Under the pieces are notes generated by a model, which worked only from the letters and a program-made list of their open reading frames with translations, ran no database searches and was not told where the DNA came from. From contig NZ_BJUZ01000002.1 of assembly GCF_007988885.1 (NCBI RefSeq), positions 310,001-374,000 on the forward strand: a stretch of 64,000 nt of DNA, given 5' to 3'. The DNA is from Gluconobacter wancherniae NBRC 103581. Its GTDB lineage: Bacteria > Pseudomonadota > Alphaproteobacteria > Acetobacterales > Acetobacteraceae. This document shows positions 44,921 to 54,315 of this stretch, piece after piece (position 1 is the stretch's first letter; each line of letters opens with the position of its first letter). A program made the position numbers and the translations under genes.

Positions 44921-46147
44921 TCAGGCATTTTCGAGTTGATCAGCGCGTTTCCAAACCGGGAATGCGTCCGGTAACGAGGCATAACGCTCGGGCTTGAAAG
45001 TGCCATCTTCGGGATCTGCTATCAGGCTGGCATCCAGAGCATTTTTAATGGCTCTTTCGTCCATTTCCTCGGTGCCGATGAAGACCAATTCCTGTCGACG
45101 GTCTCCATAAAGCGGGTCCCAGCCAGACAGAACCACGTCCCGCCATTCATCGCTGTCTGGCCAGCGGCTTTTGGGAACCGTGCACCACCATGATCCCATG
45201 GCCTGTGTGCGCACAAGCGCGCCAGCCTGACTCATTTCTCCTGCCCAGTCAGGGCGTGTTGCGAGCCAGAAATGCCCTTTGGACCGTACGACGCCGGGCC
45301 ATGAGCGGTCGATGAATTGCTGGAATTCTGCGGGCTGAAACGGCTTGCGCGCACGATAGACGAAGCTGCGGATGCCGTATTCCTGCGTCTCGGGAATATG
45401 GTCTGCAAAACCGTAGAGTTCCTTGAACCACAGGGGATGTTGCTGGGCTTTTTCGTAGTCAAAGCGCCCGGTATCGAGGACGCTGGAGAGGGGCACCTGG
45501 CTCATGTCGGTTTTGATGAGTGCGGCGTCCGGATTGAGGGCGCGCACGATCTTTTCTGCGGCATCGGCCTGATCGGGAGTGGCTGCTGAAATCTTGTTGA
45601 GAATGACGACATCCGCAAACTCGATCTGCTCCACCAAAAGGTCAACGAGGGCGCGATCGTCGCCCTCTCCTGCTGTTTCTCCACGGTCGCGGAGGAAGTC
45701 TGAAGAGCCATAATCACGGGTCAGGTTCACGGCATCGACGACAGTTACCATGGTGTCCAGTCGTGCAATATCGCTCAGGCTTACGCCGTCTTCGTCCCGG
45801 AAATCGAATGTCGCGGCAACTGGCAGGGGCTCTGATATGCCAGTGGACTCAATCAGCAGATAATCAAAACGCCCACTCTCGGCGAGGCGGCGTACTTCGA
45901 GGAGCAGGTCGTCACGTAGGGTGCAGCAGATGCATCCATTGGTCATCTCCACGAGTTTTTCATCAGTGCGTGAGAGATCGCTTCCTCCGGAACGGATCAG
46001 GTCTGCGTCGATGTTCACTTCGCTCATGTCATTGACGATGACAGCGACCCTGCGGCCTTCCCTGTTGTTCAGGATATGGTTGAGGAGTGTTGTCTTTCCG
46101 GCGCCGAGAAAGCCGGAGAGGACAGTGACGGGCAATCTGGAAGCCAT
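44921..46147 (-). CDS. COG0523/CobW-family GTP-dependent metallochaperone
   Basis: The ATG at 46147 gives 408 residues. It has Walker [12 protein letters not shown] (12-22), the family metal motif C-I-C-C (Cys72, Cys74, Cys75), E-S-T-G-I-S-E-P and a C-terminal CobW_C domain with the [19 protein letters not shown] segment. COG0523 proteins load zinc, cobalt or other metals into clients. The divergent DUF1826 genes and a Zur-like palindrome between them point to zinc limitation. There is no His-rich loop. The client is unknown. Confidence 0.88.
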   Translation of the reverse strand: MASRLPVTVLSGFLGAGKTTLLNHILNNREGRRVAVIVNDMSEVNIDADLIRSGGSDLSRTDEKLVEMTNGCICCTLRDDLLLEVRRLAESGRFDYLLIESTGISEPLPVAATFDFRDEDGVSLSDIARLDTMVTVVDAVNLTRDYGSSDFLRDRGETAGEGDDRALVDLLVEQIEFADVVILNKISAATPDQADAAEKIVRALNPDAALIKTDMSQVPLSSVLDTGRFDYEKAQQHPLWFKELYGFADHIPETQEYGIRSFVYRARKPFQPAEFQQFIDRSWPGVVRSKGHFWLATRPDWAGEMSQAGALVRTQAMGSWWCTVPKSRWPDSDEWRDVVLSGWDPLYGDRRQELVFIGTEEMDERAIKNALDASLIADPEDGTFKPERYASLPDAFPVWKRADQLENA

Positions 46148-46201
46148 GGGTGGGGTTCCTGCGCGAAGAGTTGGAGAGGTTGCTTTTACTGCTCTATACC
46201 G

Positions 46202-46217
46202 TATGTTATAACATAAC
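46202..46217. promoter_or_regulatory. Zur-like operator in the CobW/DUF1826 divergent region
   Basis: TATGTTATAACATA (46202-46215) is a perfect 14-bp palindrome and overlaps GTTATAACATAAC (46205-46217), which resembles alphaproteobacterial Zur boxes. It sits 54 bp from the COG0523 ATG and 25 bp from the DUF1826 ATG, so one site could control both. No zur gene is in the window. Confidence 0.65.
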
Positions 46218-46242
46218 AACAAACGGATTATCAGGCGTTCTC

Positions 46243-46899
46243 ATGACTGTTCCCGTATGCCCGACGAGATTACGGCTTGTGCCAGACACTACGCATGAGG
46301 GGGCGTTGGCAGACATTTTCGAGCCTGATCGCGTGATCACTGTGCGCCGTAGATGTGATGCACCACAGGGTGCAGCGACGAGTTTCCTGCAAGAGGGGCC
46401 ACGTCTGCTGTTGGGATATGGAACGGCTGATACCCTGCAAGCGATGTTCCATGATTTTTTTACTCCCAATTCTCTGCCATTGCTGGAGGACGCAATCGCT
46501 CTGGTTCGCGATTATTGCGAGATCTCTGGTCTGTCTCAGGCGCGGATGCGGCTTGAGCAGATACGCGGTGATTCCTGTAGGCGCTTTCATGTCGATAATG
46601 TCGGCCTCAGAATGCTGTGCACTTATGTTGGGCCGGGAACAGAATGGGTGCCGCCGGTACTCGCACTTGGGCAGAACCGGGAGGACATTAACGCTGAGAC
46701 GATCCGCCGCATCAGAACCGGGGACGTGGCAATTCTGAAAGGAAGTGCGTGGTCAGGCGTTGGGCTGAAGGGCGTTTTGCATCGCTCTCCCCCGCTTTCC
46801 GGGCGCCCGGAAGATGAGCGCATCCGTCTTCTTCTCACGATTGATGAACCTGCTGCCTGTGGCATGGCCGGCGAGTGTAATCCCACGGTGCGGAGATAA
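46243..46899 (+). CDS. DUF1826-family protein
   Basis: From the ATG at 46243 the protein has 218 residues with the conserved DUF1826 core: F-H-V-D (115-118), C-T-Y-V-G-P-G-T-E-W (126-135) and H-R-S-P-P (180-184). The His/Asp motifs suggest metal binding. DUF1826 genes often lie near COG0523 and Zur-controlled genes, as here. The function is unknown. A related gene starts 5 bp downstream. Confidence 0.82.
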   Translation: MTVPVCPTRLRLVPDTTHEGALADIFEPDRVITVRRRCDAPQGAATSFLQEGPRLLLGYGTADTLQAMFHDFFTPNSLPLLEDAIALVRDYCEISGLSQARMRLEQIRGDSCRRFHVDNVGLRMLCTYVGPGTEWVPPVLALGQNREDINAETIRRIRTGDVAILKGSAWSGVGLKGVLHRSPPLSGRPEDERIRLLLTIDEPAACGMAGECNPTVRR

Positions 46900-46904
46900 T
46901 CGCG

Positions 46905-47495
46905 GTGTTCGTGGTGGAAAGCTGGCCGGAAACGCCCTCGCTACCGGGTTTAAGGGTGCAGACTTCAGCCGATCCTGCCGTGCTGGCTGCAGTATTCCAG
47001 CCGGAGCTTGATGCCGTTATCTGGGGCCGTCAGGTCCCAGCGCAATGGATGACGGAGATGCAACTTCTGACCGAAGCACCACAATCCGTTTGCATCGAAG
47101 GCACGCTCGAAGAAGTTCAAAGAGGTCTACTCCGGCGGCAAGGGGAGGCTGGGTGGCTTCCGTTCATATTGGAAGACATTGCGCAGAACGCTGCCATGGC
47201 GAGCGCATTTGGTGTGTCCGTACATCAGCGTTTGCGTGTTGTGCCGGTCATGGACGAAGAAAGTTCATTTGGGGTGTCTGTGGGAGCGTGCTGCCTTTTG
47301 TGCTGCTATGGTGCAGGGAAGGTGGAGTGGATTTCGGGGCAGATCCCTGGCGAGTGCCTTGTAAGTTCCACGGAATCTTTTGCGATCATATTGACGGGCG
47401 GCGGCGGCCCGATGATGGCAGATACGATCTTACGTTATCGTTTTCAGAAGGACGGTCCGACGCCTGCGCTGGCATTGGCCATTGAAGTTTTCTGA
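46905..47495 (+). CDS. Degenerate DUF1826-like paralogue
   Basis: The GTG at 46905, with GGAG 9 nt upstream, gives 196 residues. Alignment by eye with the upstream DUF1826 protein matches the block before and after the core, but F-H-V-D is replaced by F-G-V-S (122-125), the C-T-Y-V-G-P-G-T-E-W block by C-C-Y-G-A-G-K-V-E-W, and H-R-S-P-P is missing. The N terminus (AVIWGRQVP) keeps the family look. It may be a non-catalytic partner of the first copy. The similarity is weak, so this is moderate. Confidence 0.6.
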   Translation: MFVVESWPETPSLPGLRVQTSADPAVLAAVFQPELDAVIWGRQVPAQWMTEMQLLTEAPQSVCIEGTLEEVQRGLLRRQGEAGWLPFILEDIAQNAAMASAFGVSVHQRLRVVPVMDEESSFGVSVGACCLLCCYGAGKVEWISGQIPGECLVSSTESFAIILTGGGGPMMADTILRYRFQKDGPTPALALAIEVF

Positions 47496-47584
47496 GAAGC
47501 TTCAAAACAGGTGGTGCTGGAAGAGATTTTGTATCGACTGGAAAATGTCTTGTCAGCGCGCTTGGTGCTCGCCATCGTGCATGA

Positions 47585-49138
47585 ATGAAGATACTCCTCT
47601 CTCTTGCTACGGCGCTTATGTCGGTCGGGCTTGCATCAACCCCGCTTTCTGTCCGCGCTGCTGAAGTTTCCGTCACGACCCCGGATGAAGTTTTTGCCCG
47701 CGTCGCGCATGACCCGGAGCGGCTCCGTATTTTTATGCGGAACTTTCCCAAGGGCGCTGATCTGCATAACCACCTTTCAGGTGCGATATATGCCGAAAGT
47801 ATGCTCGACTGGGCCGCAAAAGACGGGCTGTGCGTATCGCTGAAAGACAGCAGCGTTCTGGCCAAATCCTGCCCCCATCCGGCACCTGGCCAAATTGCCG
47901 CACGCGATGTTTCTTCGAGCGAGAGCATTGAAAACCAGATGATTGATGCGCTGTCGATGCGCGATTTTGTACCGACGGGGAATGATCGTTCGGGCCACGA
48001 TCATTTCTTTGCAACGTTTGGGCGTTTCGATGCGCTGGAGCGTGATCATCAGGGGGACATGCTTGCAGAAGCACTTGATCGTGCTGCGTCCGATCATATC
48101 ACTTATGTCGAGTTGATGGTTTCTCCCGGACTGGGAAAAATGATTGCAGCAGGTGCTCATCTGCCATTGTCGGGCGATGATTTTACCAAGGCGCATGCAG
48201 CGCTTCTTCCTCAGATCCCTGCACTGGTTCAGCAGGCGCGCGCCGATACGGATCAGATGGAAAAGCAGGCGCAAGCCGTCCTGAAATGCAATACGGCAGA
48301 GGCGCATCCCGGATGTGGTGTTGCGGTCCGTTATCTTTTCCAGACATTGCGTATCCTGCCGCCCGGCATGGTCTATGCCCAGCTTGATGCGGGTTACGCG
48401 ACTGTTAAGGCAGATCCGCGCTTTGTAGGGGTTAACATCGTAGCACCGGAAGATGATCCCATTTCCATGCGCGATTATGATCTGCACATGAAGATGTTCC
48501 GGTTCCTGAATGGTGTTTATCCCGGTGTGAACCTCAGCTTGCATGCTGGTGAACTCACGCTCGGACTAGTGCCGACGGATGGGCTGCGACACCACATCCG
48601 CGCGGCTATCGAAGTTGCTGGTGCCAAGCGCATTGGTCATGGCGTGGACGTTGCGTCCGAAGACAACACATCAGATTTGCTGGCGGAAATGGCCCGCCAG
48701 CATGTGATGGTTGAAATTAATCTTACGAGCAATGACGAAATTCTGGGCGTGCGGGGCGCGGCACATCCATTTTCACTTTACCGCCGGGCAGGTGTTCCCA
48801 TGGCGTTTTCTACCGATGACGAAGGGGTCTCGCGAGGAGATCTGACGCAGGAATATTTGCGTGCCGTACAGACCTATGACCTGTCGTATTCCGAACTACG
48901 CCAGTTCTCACGGACGGGTCTGGAATATGCATTCGTACCGGGTGAAAGCCTCTGGCAAGATCATCAGATTGGCCAGACGGTCGAGGCATGCCACGGCATC
49001 AAGCCTGCGATTATCCCTGCTGAGGGGCCTTGTGCGTCTTTCCTGAAGTCTAGCGAAAAGGCGCGCCTTCAGTGGTCACTGGAAATGCGTATGCTCGCTT
49101 TCGAAAACTCCGTCACACATGAGGTTCTGTTCCAGTGA
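47585..49138 (+). CDS. Exported adenosine deaminase-family protein
   Basis: The 517-residue protein has a signal peptide (cleavage near V-R-A-A-E, residue 25). Metal and catalytic motifs of adenosine deaminases are present: H-N-H (61-63), L-H-A-G-E, R-I-G-H-G-V-D and S-T-D-D-E. It would deaminate adenosine or deoxyadenosine in the periplasm. The TGA overlaps the GTG of the NUP gene (GTGA), so these two act together in nucleoside handling. The protein resembles secreted ADGF-type enzymes in layout, but no PRB domain is evident. Confidence 0.85.
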   Translation: MKILLSLATALMSVGLASTPLSVRAAEVSVTTPDEVFARVAHDPERLRIFMRNFPKGADLHNHLSGAIYAESMLDWAAKDGLCVSLKDSSVLAKSCPHPAPGQIAARDVSSSESIENQMIDALSMRDFVPTGNDRSGHDHFFATFGRFDALERDHQGDMLAEALDRAASDHITYVELMVSPGLGKMIAAGAHLPLSGDDFTKAHAALLPQIPALVQQARADTDQMEKQAQAVLKCNTAEAHPGCGVAVRYLFQTLRILPPGMVYAQLDAGYATVKADPRFVGVNIVAPEDDPISMRDYDLHMKMFRFLNGVYPGVNLSLHAGELTLGLVPTDGLRHHIRAAIEVAGAKRIGHGVDVASEDNTSDLLAEMARQHVMVEINLTSNDEILGVRGAAHPFSLYRRAGVPMAFSTDDEGVSRGDLTQEYLRAVQTYDLSYSELRQFSRTGLEYAFVPGESLWQDHQIGQTVEACHGIKPAIIPAEGPCASFLKSSEKARLQWSLEMRMLAFENSVTHEVLFQ

Positions 49139-50217
49139 AATTTTTCCATGCGCTATCCTGCGCGACTTTCATGACCCTGTGTGCCGGTAATATTTCTGCA
49201 CACGCCAAATCCAAGCCTATTCCTGTGCGTGTGGTTGTCGTTACGACATTCGAAATCGGAAAAGACACAGGCGATACGCCCGGTGAATTTCAGAACTGGG
49301 TGGAAAAACTTCCACTCAGTCGTGAAATTCCGGCCCCGGGCACGGATCATGATGTCATGCGCTACAATCCTGAACTTCATGTTCTGGGAATTGCGAGCGG
49401 TGAAGGGCCGGAACATATGGCCTCGGCGATCACAGCGCTTGCACTCGATCCGCGCTTTGACCTGCGCCACGCTTATTTCGTGCTGGCGGGGATTGGTGGA
49501 ATTGACCCTAATTTTGGCCCCGTCAGTGCTGCGGTCTGGGCCCCGCGTGTGATCAATGGCGGTTTGGCCCATCTCATTGATCCGCGTGAAATTCCCAAAT
49601 CCTGGCCAGATGGCTTCACGCCCGTGCAGGGAAGCACACCGGACGAAAAACCACGTCCTCCACTCCATTCCGGGATGGGAGATGTGGCTTATACGTTGGA
49701 TCCTCAGCTTGTGCAGTGGGCCTACGGGCTGACGAAAAATGTTGCTCTTCCCGATAGCCCGGAATTGCGCGCCGCACGTGCGCGCTACGTTGGCTTCCCT
49801 GCCGCTCAGAAGCCTGCTTCGGTTATGCTTGGCGATACCATTTCTGGCGAGACGTTCTGGGTAGGCGCCCTTATGAATAAATGGGCGGAGCGCTGGGTCA
49901 GCTACTGGACAGATGGTCAGGGCACGATGGCCACAACCGCTGAAGAGGATATTGCATTTTGTCAGGCTCTGGCGCTTCAGGGTAAAGCGGGCCGTGTGGA
50001 TCCGAAGCGCGCGCTCATCCTGCGGACGGCAAGCAATTATGACATGCCACCAAATGGAGAAAGTGCTGCAGAATTACTCGCTGCGGAAGCGCATGAGCAG
50101 GGATTTTCAGGGTTCATTCCAGCCGTCAACGCAGCATATACGGTTGGTAGTGTTGTTGTGCGCAATATCGCAACGAACTGGGATCGTTATGAAAAAACGA
50201 TGCCAGGGGCACAATGA
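49135..50217 (+). CDS. NUP-family purine nucleoside permease-like protein (copy 1)
   Basis: The 360-residue protein starts with GTG overlapping the ADA stop, and has a signal peptide ending AHA. Family features are V-V-V-T-T-F-E-I-G, G-E-F-Q-N-W, GIASGEGPEHMASAI, A-G-I-G-G-I-D-P and N-Y-D-M-P-P. The NUP (PF06516) fold is related to nucleoside phosphorylases, so a periplasmic nucleoside-binding or splitting role is more likely than a membrane channel: no membrane helices are visible. It probably takes inosine made by the ADA. Confidence 0.85.
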   Translation: MKFFHALSCATFMTLCAGNISAHAKSKPIPVRVVVVTTFEIGKDTGDTPGEFQNWVEKLPLSREIPAPGTDHDVMRYNPELHVLGIASGEGPEHMASAITALALDPRFDLRHAYFVLAGIGGIDPNFGPVSAAVWAPRVINGGLAHLIDPREIPKSWPDGFTPVQGSTPDEKPRPPLHSGMGDVAYTLDPQLVQWAYGLTKNVALPDSPELRAARARYVGFPAAQKPASVMLGDTISGETFWVGALMNKWAERWVSYWTDGQGTMATTAEEDIAFCQALALQGKAGRVDPKRALILRTASNYDMPPNGESAAELLAAEAHEQGFSGFIPAVNAAYTVGSVVVRNIATNWDRYEKTMPGAQ

Positions 50218-50289
50218 TCAGGTTAGGGAGGGCGCGTGCTGCTCTCCCTGATGTCACTGGAAGTACTAGATTATGGTTTTCCGAATATT

Positions 50290-50315
50290 GAGACTTAGAG
50301 CAGTCTCTAAGTCTC
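50290..50315. terminator. Perfect 11-bp inverted repeat between convergent NUP genes
   Basis: GAGACTTAGAG / CTCTAAGTCTC with a 4-nt loop, between the ends of the two NUP genes. There is no T-run, so it may be a terminator helper or RNA stabiliser. A weaker hairpin lies at 50225-50249. Confidence 0.6.
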
Positions 50316-50324
50316 GGTCCGGTG

Positions 50325-51392
50325 TTATCCAGGTATATGGGTTTTATATTCGTCCCAATGTTTCAGAAGTTCTGAAATGACTGGCTCTGCTGCACGTTCG
50401 TTGTTGTCAAAGGCTAGTTTCTGACCGGGTGCTTCATCGCCAATTGAGTCTGTGATGGAAACACCAGGTGGTGGCATGTCAAAGTTACTGCCCGACCGCA
50501 GAACCATGACGCGGTTGGCGTCGAGATAACCCAGAGACGACAATGTTCGGATATCGAGCTGGTAGTGCTGGCTTTCTTCGTTCGTCATGACGAACTGGCC
50601 CTGATTTTTTGTCCAGAGTTTGACCCAGTTTTCTGCCCACTTGTTACGTGAAGGTCCGTGCCAGTAGCGCTCTGCGCCAAGTGTTTCACCCATCAGGATG
50701 AACGGAGCTTTTTGGGCGTTGGGAAAGCCTTTCCACTGCGCGCGACGCTCGGCGATGACCGTGTCGTCGGACAGTTTGACCTTGCTGCTCAGGTTGAAAG
50801 CCCAGCGTGCGAGGCTTTGATTCAGTGGATAGGCTTTTGTAAGTTCGGCCACATCCGTAACTGAACCATAATGGTTGGCATTTGCTGGAAGTGTATCGGG
50901 GCGATCTGCGCCGATCGCGTATAGTCCATACTGCCAACCTTTCGGTATTGTACGATCATCGATTTCACGCAGAGCGTCTCCGTCTACAACCCATCGGGCC
51001 CAGGCCACACTTCCTACCGATGCAACATTCGGATCAACGCCCGAAATACCGGAGAATATCCAGTAAGTGTGATGTAGGTCGAAATGTGGATCGAGGGCGA
51101 GCGCGTTCAGGTCGAGGCTGCCCTGCTTCAGGACAATGGCATAGACCCCGTCGCTATTGCGGCGCAGCACATCCGGGATACCACGGACATGAACTTTTTC
51201 ATTAAGATGCAGACGCTCGACCCAGTCCTGGTATTCTCCAGGTTCGTCCCCTGAATCGTTTCCCACTTCCCAGTTGGCAACGATGAGCACCTTGATTTCA
51301 TCTTTGGGTGCGGCAGTATGCGCAAGCGAAGGGGCTGCGGTCAGGGCAACGCCTGCAAGGGCAGATGATATTCTGAAAAAGAAACGTTTCAT
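50325..51392 (-). CDS. NUP-family purine nucleoside permease-like protein (copy 2)
   Basis: The 355-residue protein has a signal peptide ending SLAHTA and the NUP blocks V-L-I-V-A-N-W-E-V-G, G-E-Y-Q-D-W, ALALDPHFDLHHTYWI, S-G-V-D-P-N and N-F-D-M-P-P. It is clearly paralogous to copy 1 but differs in the segment that carries GEGPEH there. It is convergent with copy 1, so it is regulated separately. It may favour another nucleoside. The periplasmic place is inferred from the signal peptide. Confidence 0.85.
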   Translation of the reverse strand: MKRFFFRISSALAGVALTAAPSLAHTAAPKDEIKVLIVANWEVGNDSGDEPGEYQDWVERLHLNEKVHVRGIPDVLRRNSDGVYAIVLKQGSLDLNALALDPHFDLHHTYWIFSGISGVDPNVASVGSVAWARWVVDGDALREIDDRTIPKGWQYGLYAIGADRPDTLPANANHYGSVTDVAELTKAYPLNQSLARWAFNLSSKVKLSDDTVIAERRAQWKGFPNAQKAPFILMGETLGAERYWHGPSRNKWAENWVKLWTKNQGQFVMTNEESQHYQLDIRTLSSLGYLDANRVMVLRSGSNFDMPPPGVSITDSIGDEAPGQKLAFDNNERAAEPVISELLKHWDEYKTHIPG

Positions 51393-51472
51393 TACGCAGT
51401 TCTCCTCATGGATACGGGGGCGTGTGAGGCCCCGGTAGGTTTTCTTAATTAATGGCTAAGCCTGATGGCAGC

Positions 51473-52651
51473 TTACAAAGCGAGATTGGGCAATGGCCAT
51501 TCATCAGGTGTCCAGTCGCCCTTCGCCCAGTCGGCGCGAAGGCTCTGGGCGAGTTCGGGAAGGCTGCCGTCCACGATTGCAGCCCGGATTTTGCGCATCA
51601 GGCGCTGATAATAGGCCAGATTGTGCCATGTCAGCAGCATTGGGCCGAGCATCTCGTTGGCGCGGAAAAGATGATGCAGGTAGGCGCGGGTATAGCGCCC
51701 GGCGATTGGGCTGTCGTCTTCGGGCGTGATGGGGCGGGTATCATCGGCGAAGCGGGCATTGCGGAGGTTCAGCGTCCCACGCTCTGTGTAGGCACGGGCA
51801 GTTCTGCCTGCGCGGGATGGCATGACGCAGTCGAACATGTCCACACCGCGCATGACCGCACCCAGCAGATCATCAGGTGTGCCAACACCCATCAGATACC
51901 GGGCTTTGTCTTCAGGCAGCATTGGAGTTGTGAAGTCCAGGGTTGAGAACATGAGTTCCTGCCCTTCGCCCACAGCCAGGCCACCGATTGCATATCCCTC
52001 AAAGCCGATATCGGTGAGCGCTTTCGCAGAATAAGCGCGGAGGTCTTTCTCCGTGCCGCCCTGGACGATGCCGAACTGGCCGTAACCTTCGCGCTGGGTG
52101 AAGGCTTCGCGGGAGCGTGCGGCCCAACGCATGGACATTTCCATGGATTTGCGAAGCACTTCCGGCGTTGCGGGAAGGGCCGGGCATTCGTCAAAGGCCA
52201 TGGAGATTGTGGCATCGAGTTTGAACTGGATGTCCGTCGAAATTTCCGGGCTAAGGCGGTGTTTGCTGCCGTCGATGTGGGAGCGAAAGGTCACGCCGTC
52301 TTCGTCGATCTTGCGAAGGGCGCCAAGCGACATCACCTGAAATCCACCGGAATCCGTGAGGATCGGGCCGGACCAGTCCATCATTTTGTGCAGTCCGCCG
52401 AGCTTTTGCACCCGGTCTGCCGTTGGGCGCAGCATAAGGTGATAAGTGTTGCCCAGTACAATCCCGGCGCCTGTGGAGCGCACGGAATCCATCATCATGC
52501 CCTTGACCGTGCCAGCCGTGCCAACAGGCATGAATGTTGGGGTAGGGACGGTTCCATGGCGTGTGTGCAGATGCCCAGCGCGAGCCATGCCGCACTTTGC
52601 CTCAGGCTTCCATTCCATTTTGGCGGCTGAATCTGTCAGGAAATCACTCAT
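51473..52651 (-). CDS. tgt: tRNA-guanine transglycosylase Tgt without zinc-site cysteines
   Basis: Tgt swaps G34 of target tRNAs for preQ1. The 392-residue protein keeps [19 protein letters not shown] and the nucleophile region [10 protein letters not shown]. However, the zinc-binding stretch of family members (pattern C-x-C-x2-C before the conserved S/T-R-A-Y-L-H-H-L) reads E-D-D-S-P-I-A-G here (311-318). All three Cys ligands are lost while the fourth ligand His343 remains. Its ATG overlaps the queA stop as ATGA. The family assignment is secure; metal content is open. Confidence 0.93.
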   Translation of the reverse strand: MSDFLTDSAAKMEWKPEAKCGMARAGHLHTRHGTVPTPTFMPVGTAGTVKGMMMDSVRSTGAGIVLGNTYHLMLRPTADRVQKLGGLHKMMDWSGPILTDSGGFQVMSLGALRKIDEDGVTFRSHIDGSKHRLSPEISTDIQFKLDATISMAFDECPALPATPEVLRKSMEMSMRWAARSREAFTQREGYGQFGIVQGGTEKDLRAYSAKALTDIGFEGYAIGGLAVGEGQELMFSTLDFTTPMLPEDKARYLMGVGTPDDLLGAVMRGVDMFDCVMPSRAGRTARAYTERGTLNLRNARFADDTRPITPEDDSPIAGRYTRAYLHHLFRANEMLGPMLLTWHNLAYYQRLMRKIRAAIVDGSLPELAQSLRADWAKGDWTPDEWPLPNLAL

Positions 52652-53691
52652 GGTGCGCGCTCCAGCAGGCAGGCATCACCGTAGGAATAGAATCTCAGTC
52701 CGTCGGCAATGGCGCGGGTATAGGCCTCGCGCATGGTATCGGTCCCGCTGAATGCGCAGACCAGCATGAAAAGTGTCGATCGTGGCAGATGGAAATTCGT
52801 CATCAGCACATCGACAGCCCGGAAGCGATATCCGGGCTTGATGAAAATGGATGTTTCGCCACGCCATGGTTCAACGATACCATCCTCGCGTGCAGCACTT
52901 TCGAGCAGGCGCAGGGACGTTGTGCCAACCGCGACCACACGGCCGCCGCGTGCGCGTGTTTCGTTGATGGCAGCCGCTGTTTCAGCGTCGATTTCGCCCC
53001 ATTCTGCATGCATCCGATGTTCGGAAATGCTGGACCGCACGGGGAGGAACGTACCCGCACCCACATGCAGCGTCAGAGTGCGACGTTGGATGCCACGCGC
53101 ATCGAGCGCCGCAAGCAGTTCGGGTGTGAAATGCAGGCCTGCGGTAGGTGCTGCGACTGCACCGCGAAACTGCGAAAAAATGGTGCGGTAGTCGGTGTCG
53201 TCCTGCGGCGTGGGGCCGAGAGGGCGCTCGATGTAAGGAGGGAGTGCAAGTGCGCCCACACGCTCCAGGAATGCATCGAACGCATCGCCTTCGACGCTGA
53301 AACGCAGTGCTATCGCGCCGTCGCCTTCATTGGTGACGATCGTGGCCGTGACGGCGTCATTTCCGAATTGTAGCACATCTCCCGATCGTAGCTTGCGGGA
53401 GTTTCGGGCGAGAGCATGCCAGCTTCCATCCGCCAAGATACGATCCAGCGTGATCCCGATCCGCGCTTCACCGCGGGTGGCGGAGAGCTGGGCTCGAATC
53501 ACTTCCGTGTTGTTGGCGATCAGCAGATCACCTTCACGCAGCAGGTCTGGGAGGTCACGGACGACATGCATATCCGTGCCCGCTTCAGGGCGAACATGCA
53601 GCAGCTTTGCGCTATCACGAGGGCGTGCTGGTTCGGTTGCGATATTGTCGCGGGGGAGTTCGAAATCGAACGGGGCGAGTTCATCCGTCAT
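52648..53691 (-). CDS. queA: S-adenosylmethionine:tRNA ribosyltransferase-isomerase QueA
   Basis: The 347-residue QueA transfers the ribosyl part of SAM to preQ1-tRNA to form epoxyqueuosine. Family blocks include FDFELP near the start, [41 protein letters not shown] and the C-terminal [11 protein letters not shown]. It overlaps tgt by 4 bp, so the two consecutive queuosine steps are coupled. The length is typical. Confidence 0.95.
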   Translation of the reverse strand: MTDELAPFDFELPRDNIATEPARPRDSAKLLHVRPEAGTDMHVVRDLPDLLREGDLLIANNTEVIRAQLSATRGEARIGITLDRILADGSWHALARNSRKLRSGDVLQFGNDAVTATIVTNEGDGAIALRFSVEGDAFDAFLERVGALALPPYIERPLGPTPQDDTDYRTIFSQFRGAVAAPTAGLHFTPELLAALDARGIQRRTLTLHVGAGTFLPVRSSISEHRMHAEWGEIDAETAAAINETRARGGRVVAVGTTSLRLLESAAREDGIVEPWRGETSIFIKPGYRFRAVDVLMTNFHLPRSTLFMLVCAFSGTDTMREAYTRAIADGLRFYSYGDACLLERAP

Positions 53692-53723
53692 GAGGATGCT
53701 CTGTAGCAGGTTCGGCAGACATG

Positions 53724-53747
53724 AAAACGCCGGACCCGCAGGTCTGG
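53724..53747 (-). terminator. Probable terminator of the serine-rich gene
   Basis: On the minus strand, stem CCAGACC / GGTCCGG (one G-U pair, 53730-53747) is followed by CGTTTTC. It lies between the serine-rich gene and queA. Confidence 0.5.
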
Positions 53748-53877
53748 TGCATGATTTTCATGAAAAAATGCTCTCGTGCCACGCTTTGTGGCCTGTTGAT
53801 CTCTCTCCGGGGTGATCGGTGAGACCAACAGACAGCTCAGTGTCCTGCTGAAACGCTGTGCATGGCCGTGAGAGTGC

Positions 53878-54150
53878 TCAGGCGGTGATGTCTACGCCGC
53901 TGTCGCTGCTCTGTGATCCGGGGGTTTTGCCGCCACTCTTGGTTTCTGAAACGATGTTGCCGTCTGCATCCGTAACGGTGATGGTGATGGAGCCATCGGC
54001 GTTCACGGTTGTGGATGTCGTGTCCCCTGACGAAGACGTGCCGGATGAGGAGCTGCTGCTTGATGATGAGGAGGATGACGAAGACGTGCTGCTCGTGTTG
54101 TACAGGCTGGAGAGGGCTGAGCTGCTCTGTGCCGCGGAAATGCTGGTCAT
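53878..54150 (-). CDS. Serine-rich small hypothetical protein
   Basis: The 90-residue peptide has an ATG preceded by AGGAG at about 10 nt. After a short Ala/Ser-rich start it has a run of 14 Ser (residues 23-36), then a strand-rich segment (T-T-V-N-A-D-G-S-I-T-I-T-V) with a G-N-I-V turn. No signal peptide or membrane segment is visible. The N-A-D-G / D-A-D-G-N style resembles segments of the flagellin repeats, but no homology is claimed. The function is unknown. Confidence 0.6.
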   Translation of the reverse strand: MTSISAAQSSSALSSLYNTSSTSSSSSSSSSSSSSSGTSSSGDTTSTTVNADGSITITVTDADGNIVSETKSGGKTPGSQSSDSGVDITA

Positions 54151-54315
54151 GCTGGAAGACTCCTGAAGGCGGTTTCAGAGCATTCTTCCAACAAACAGGT
54201 TAACAAAGGATAACGGCCATCATTATCGAAATATACGAACTGTAACCGTGGCGAGTAGGAACCATGTTTCGCACCGATTGTGACAGTTTTTCGATATAGG
54301 GTTTCCTTTGTTACA

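Noticed and set aside
47777-48544. A 255-codon open frame on the minus strand opposite the adenosine deaminase gene
   Set aside because: Complete overlap with a well-supported gene and no recognisable motif; a composition shadow.
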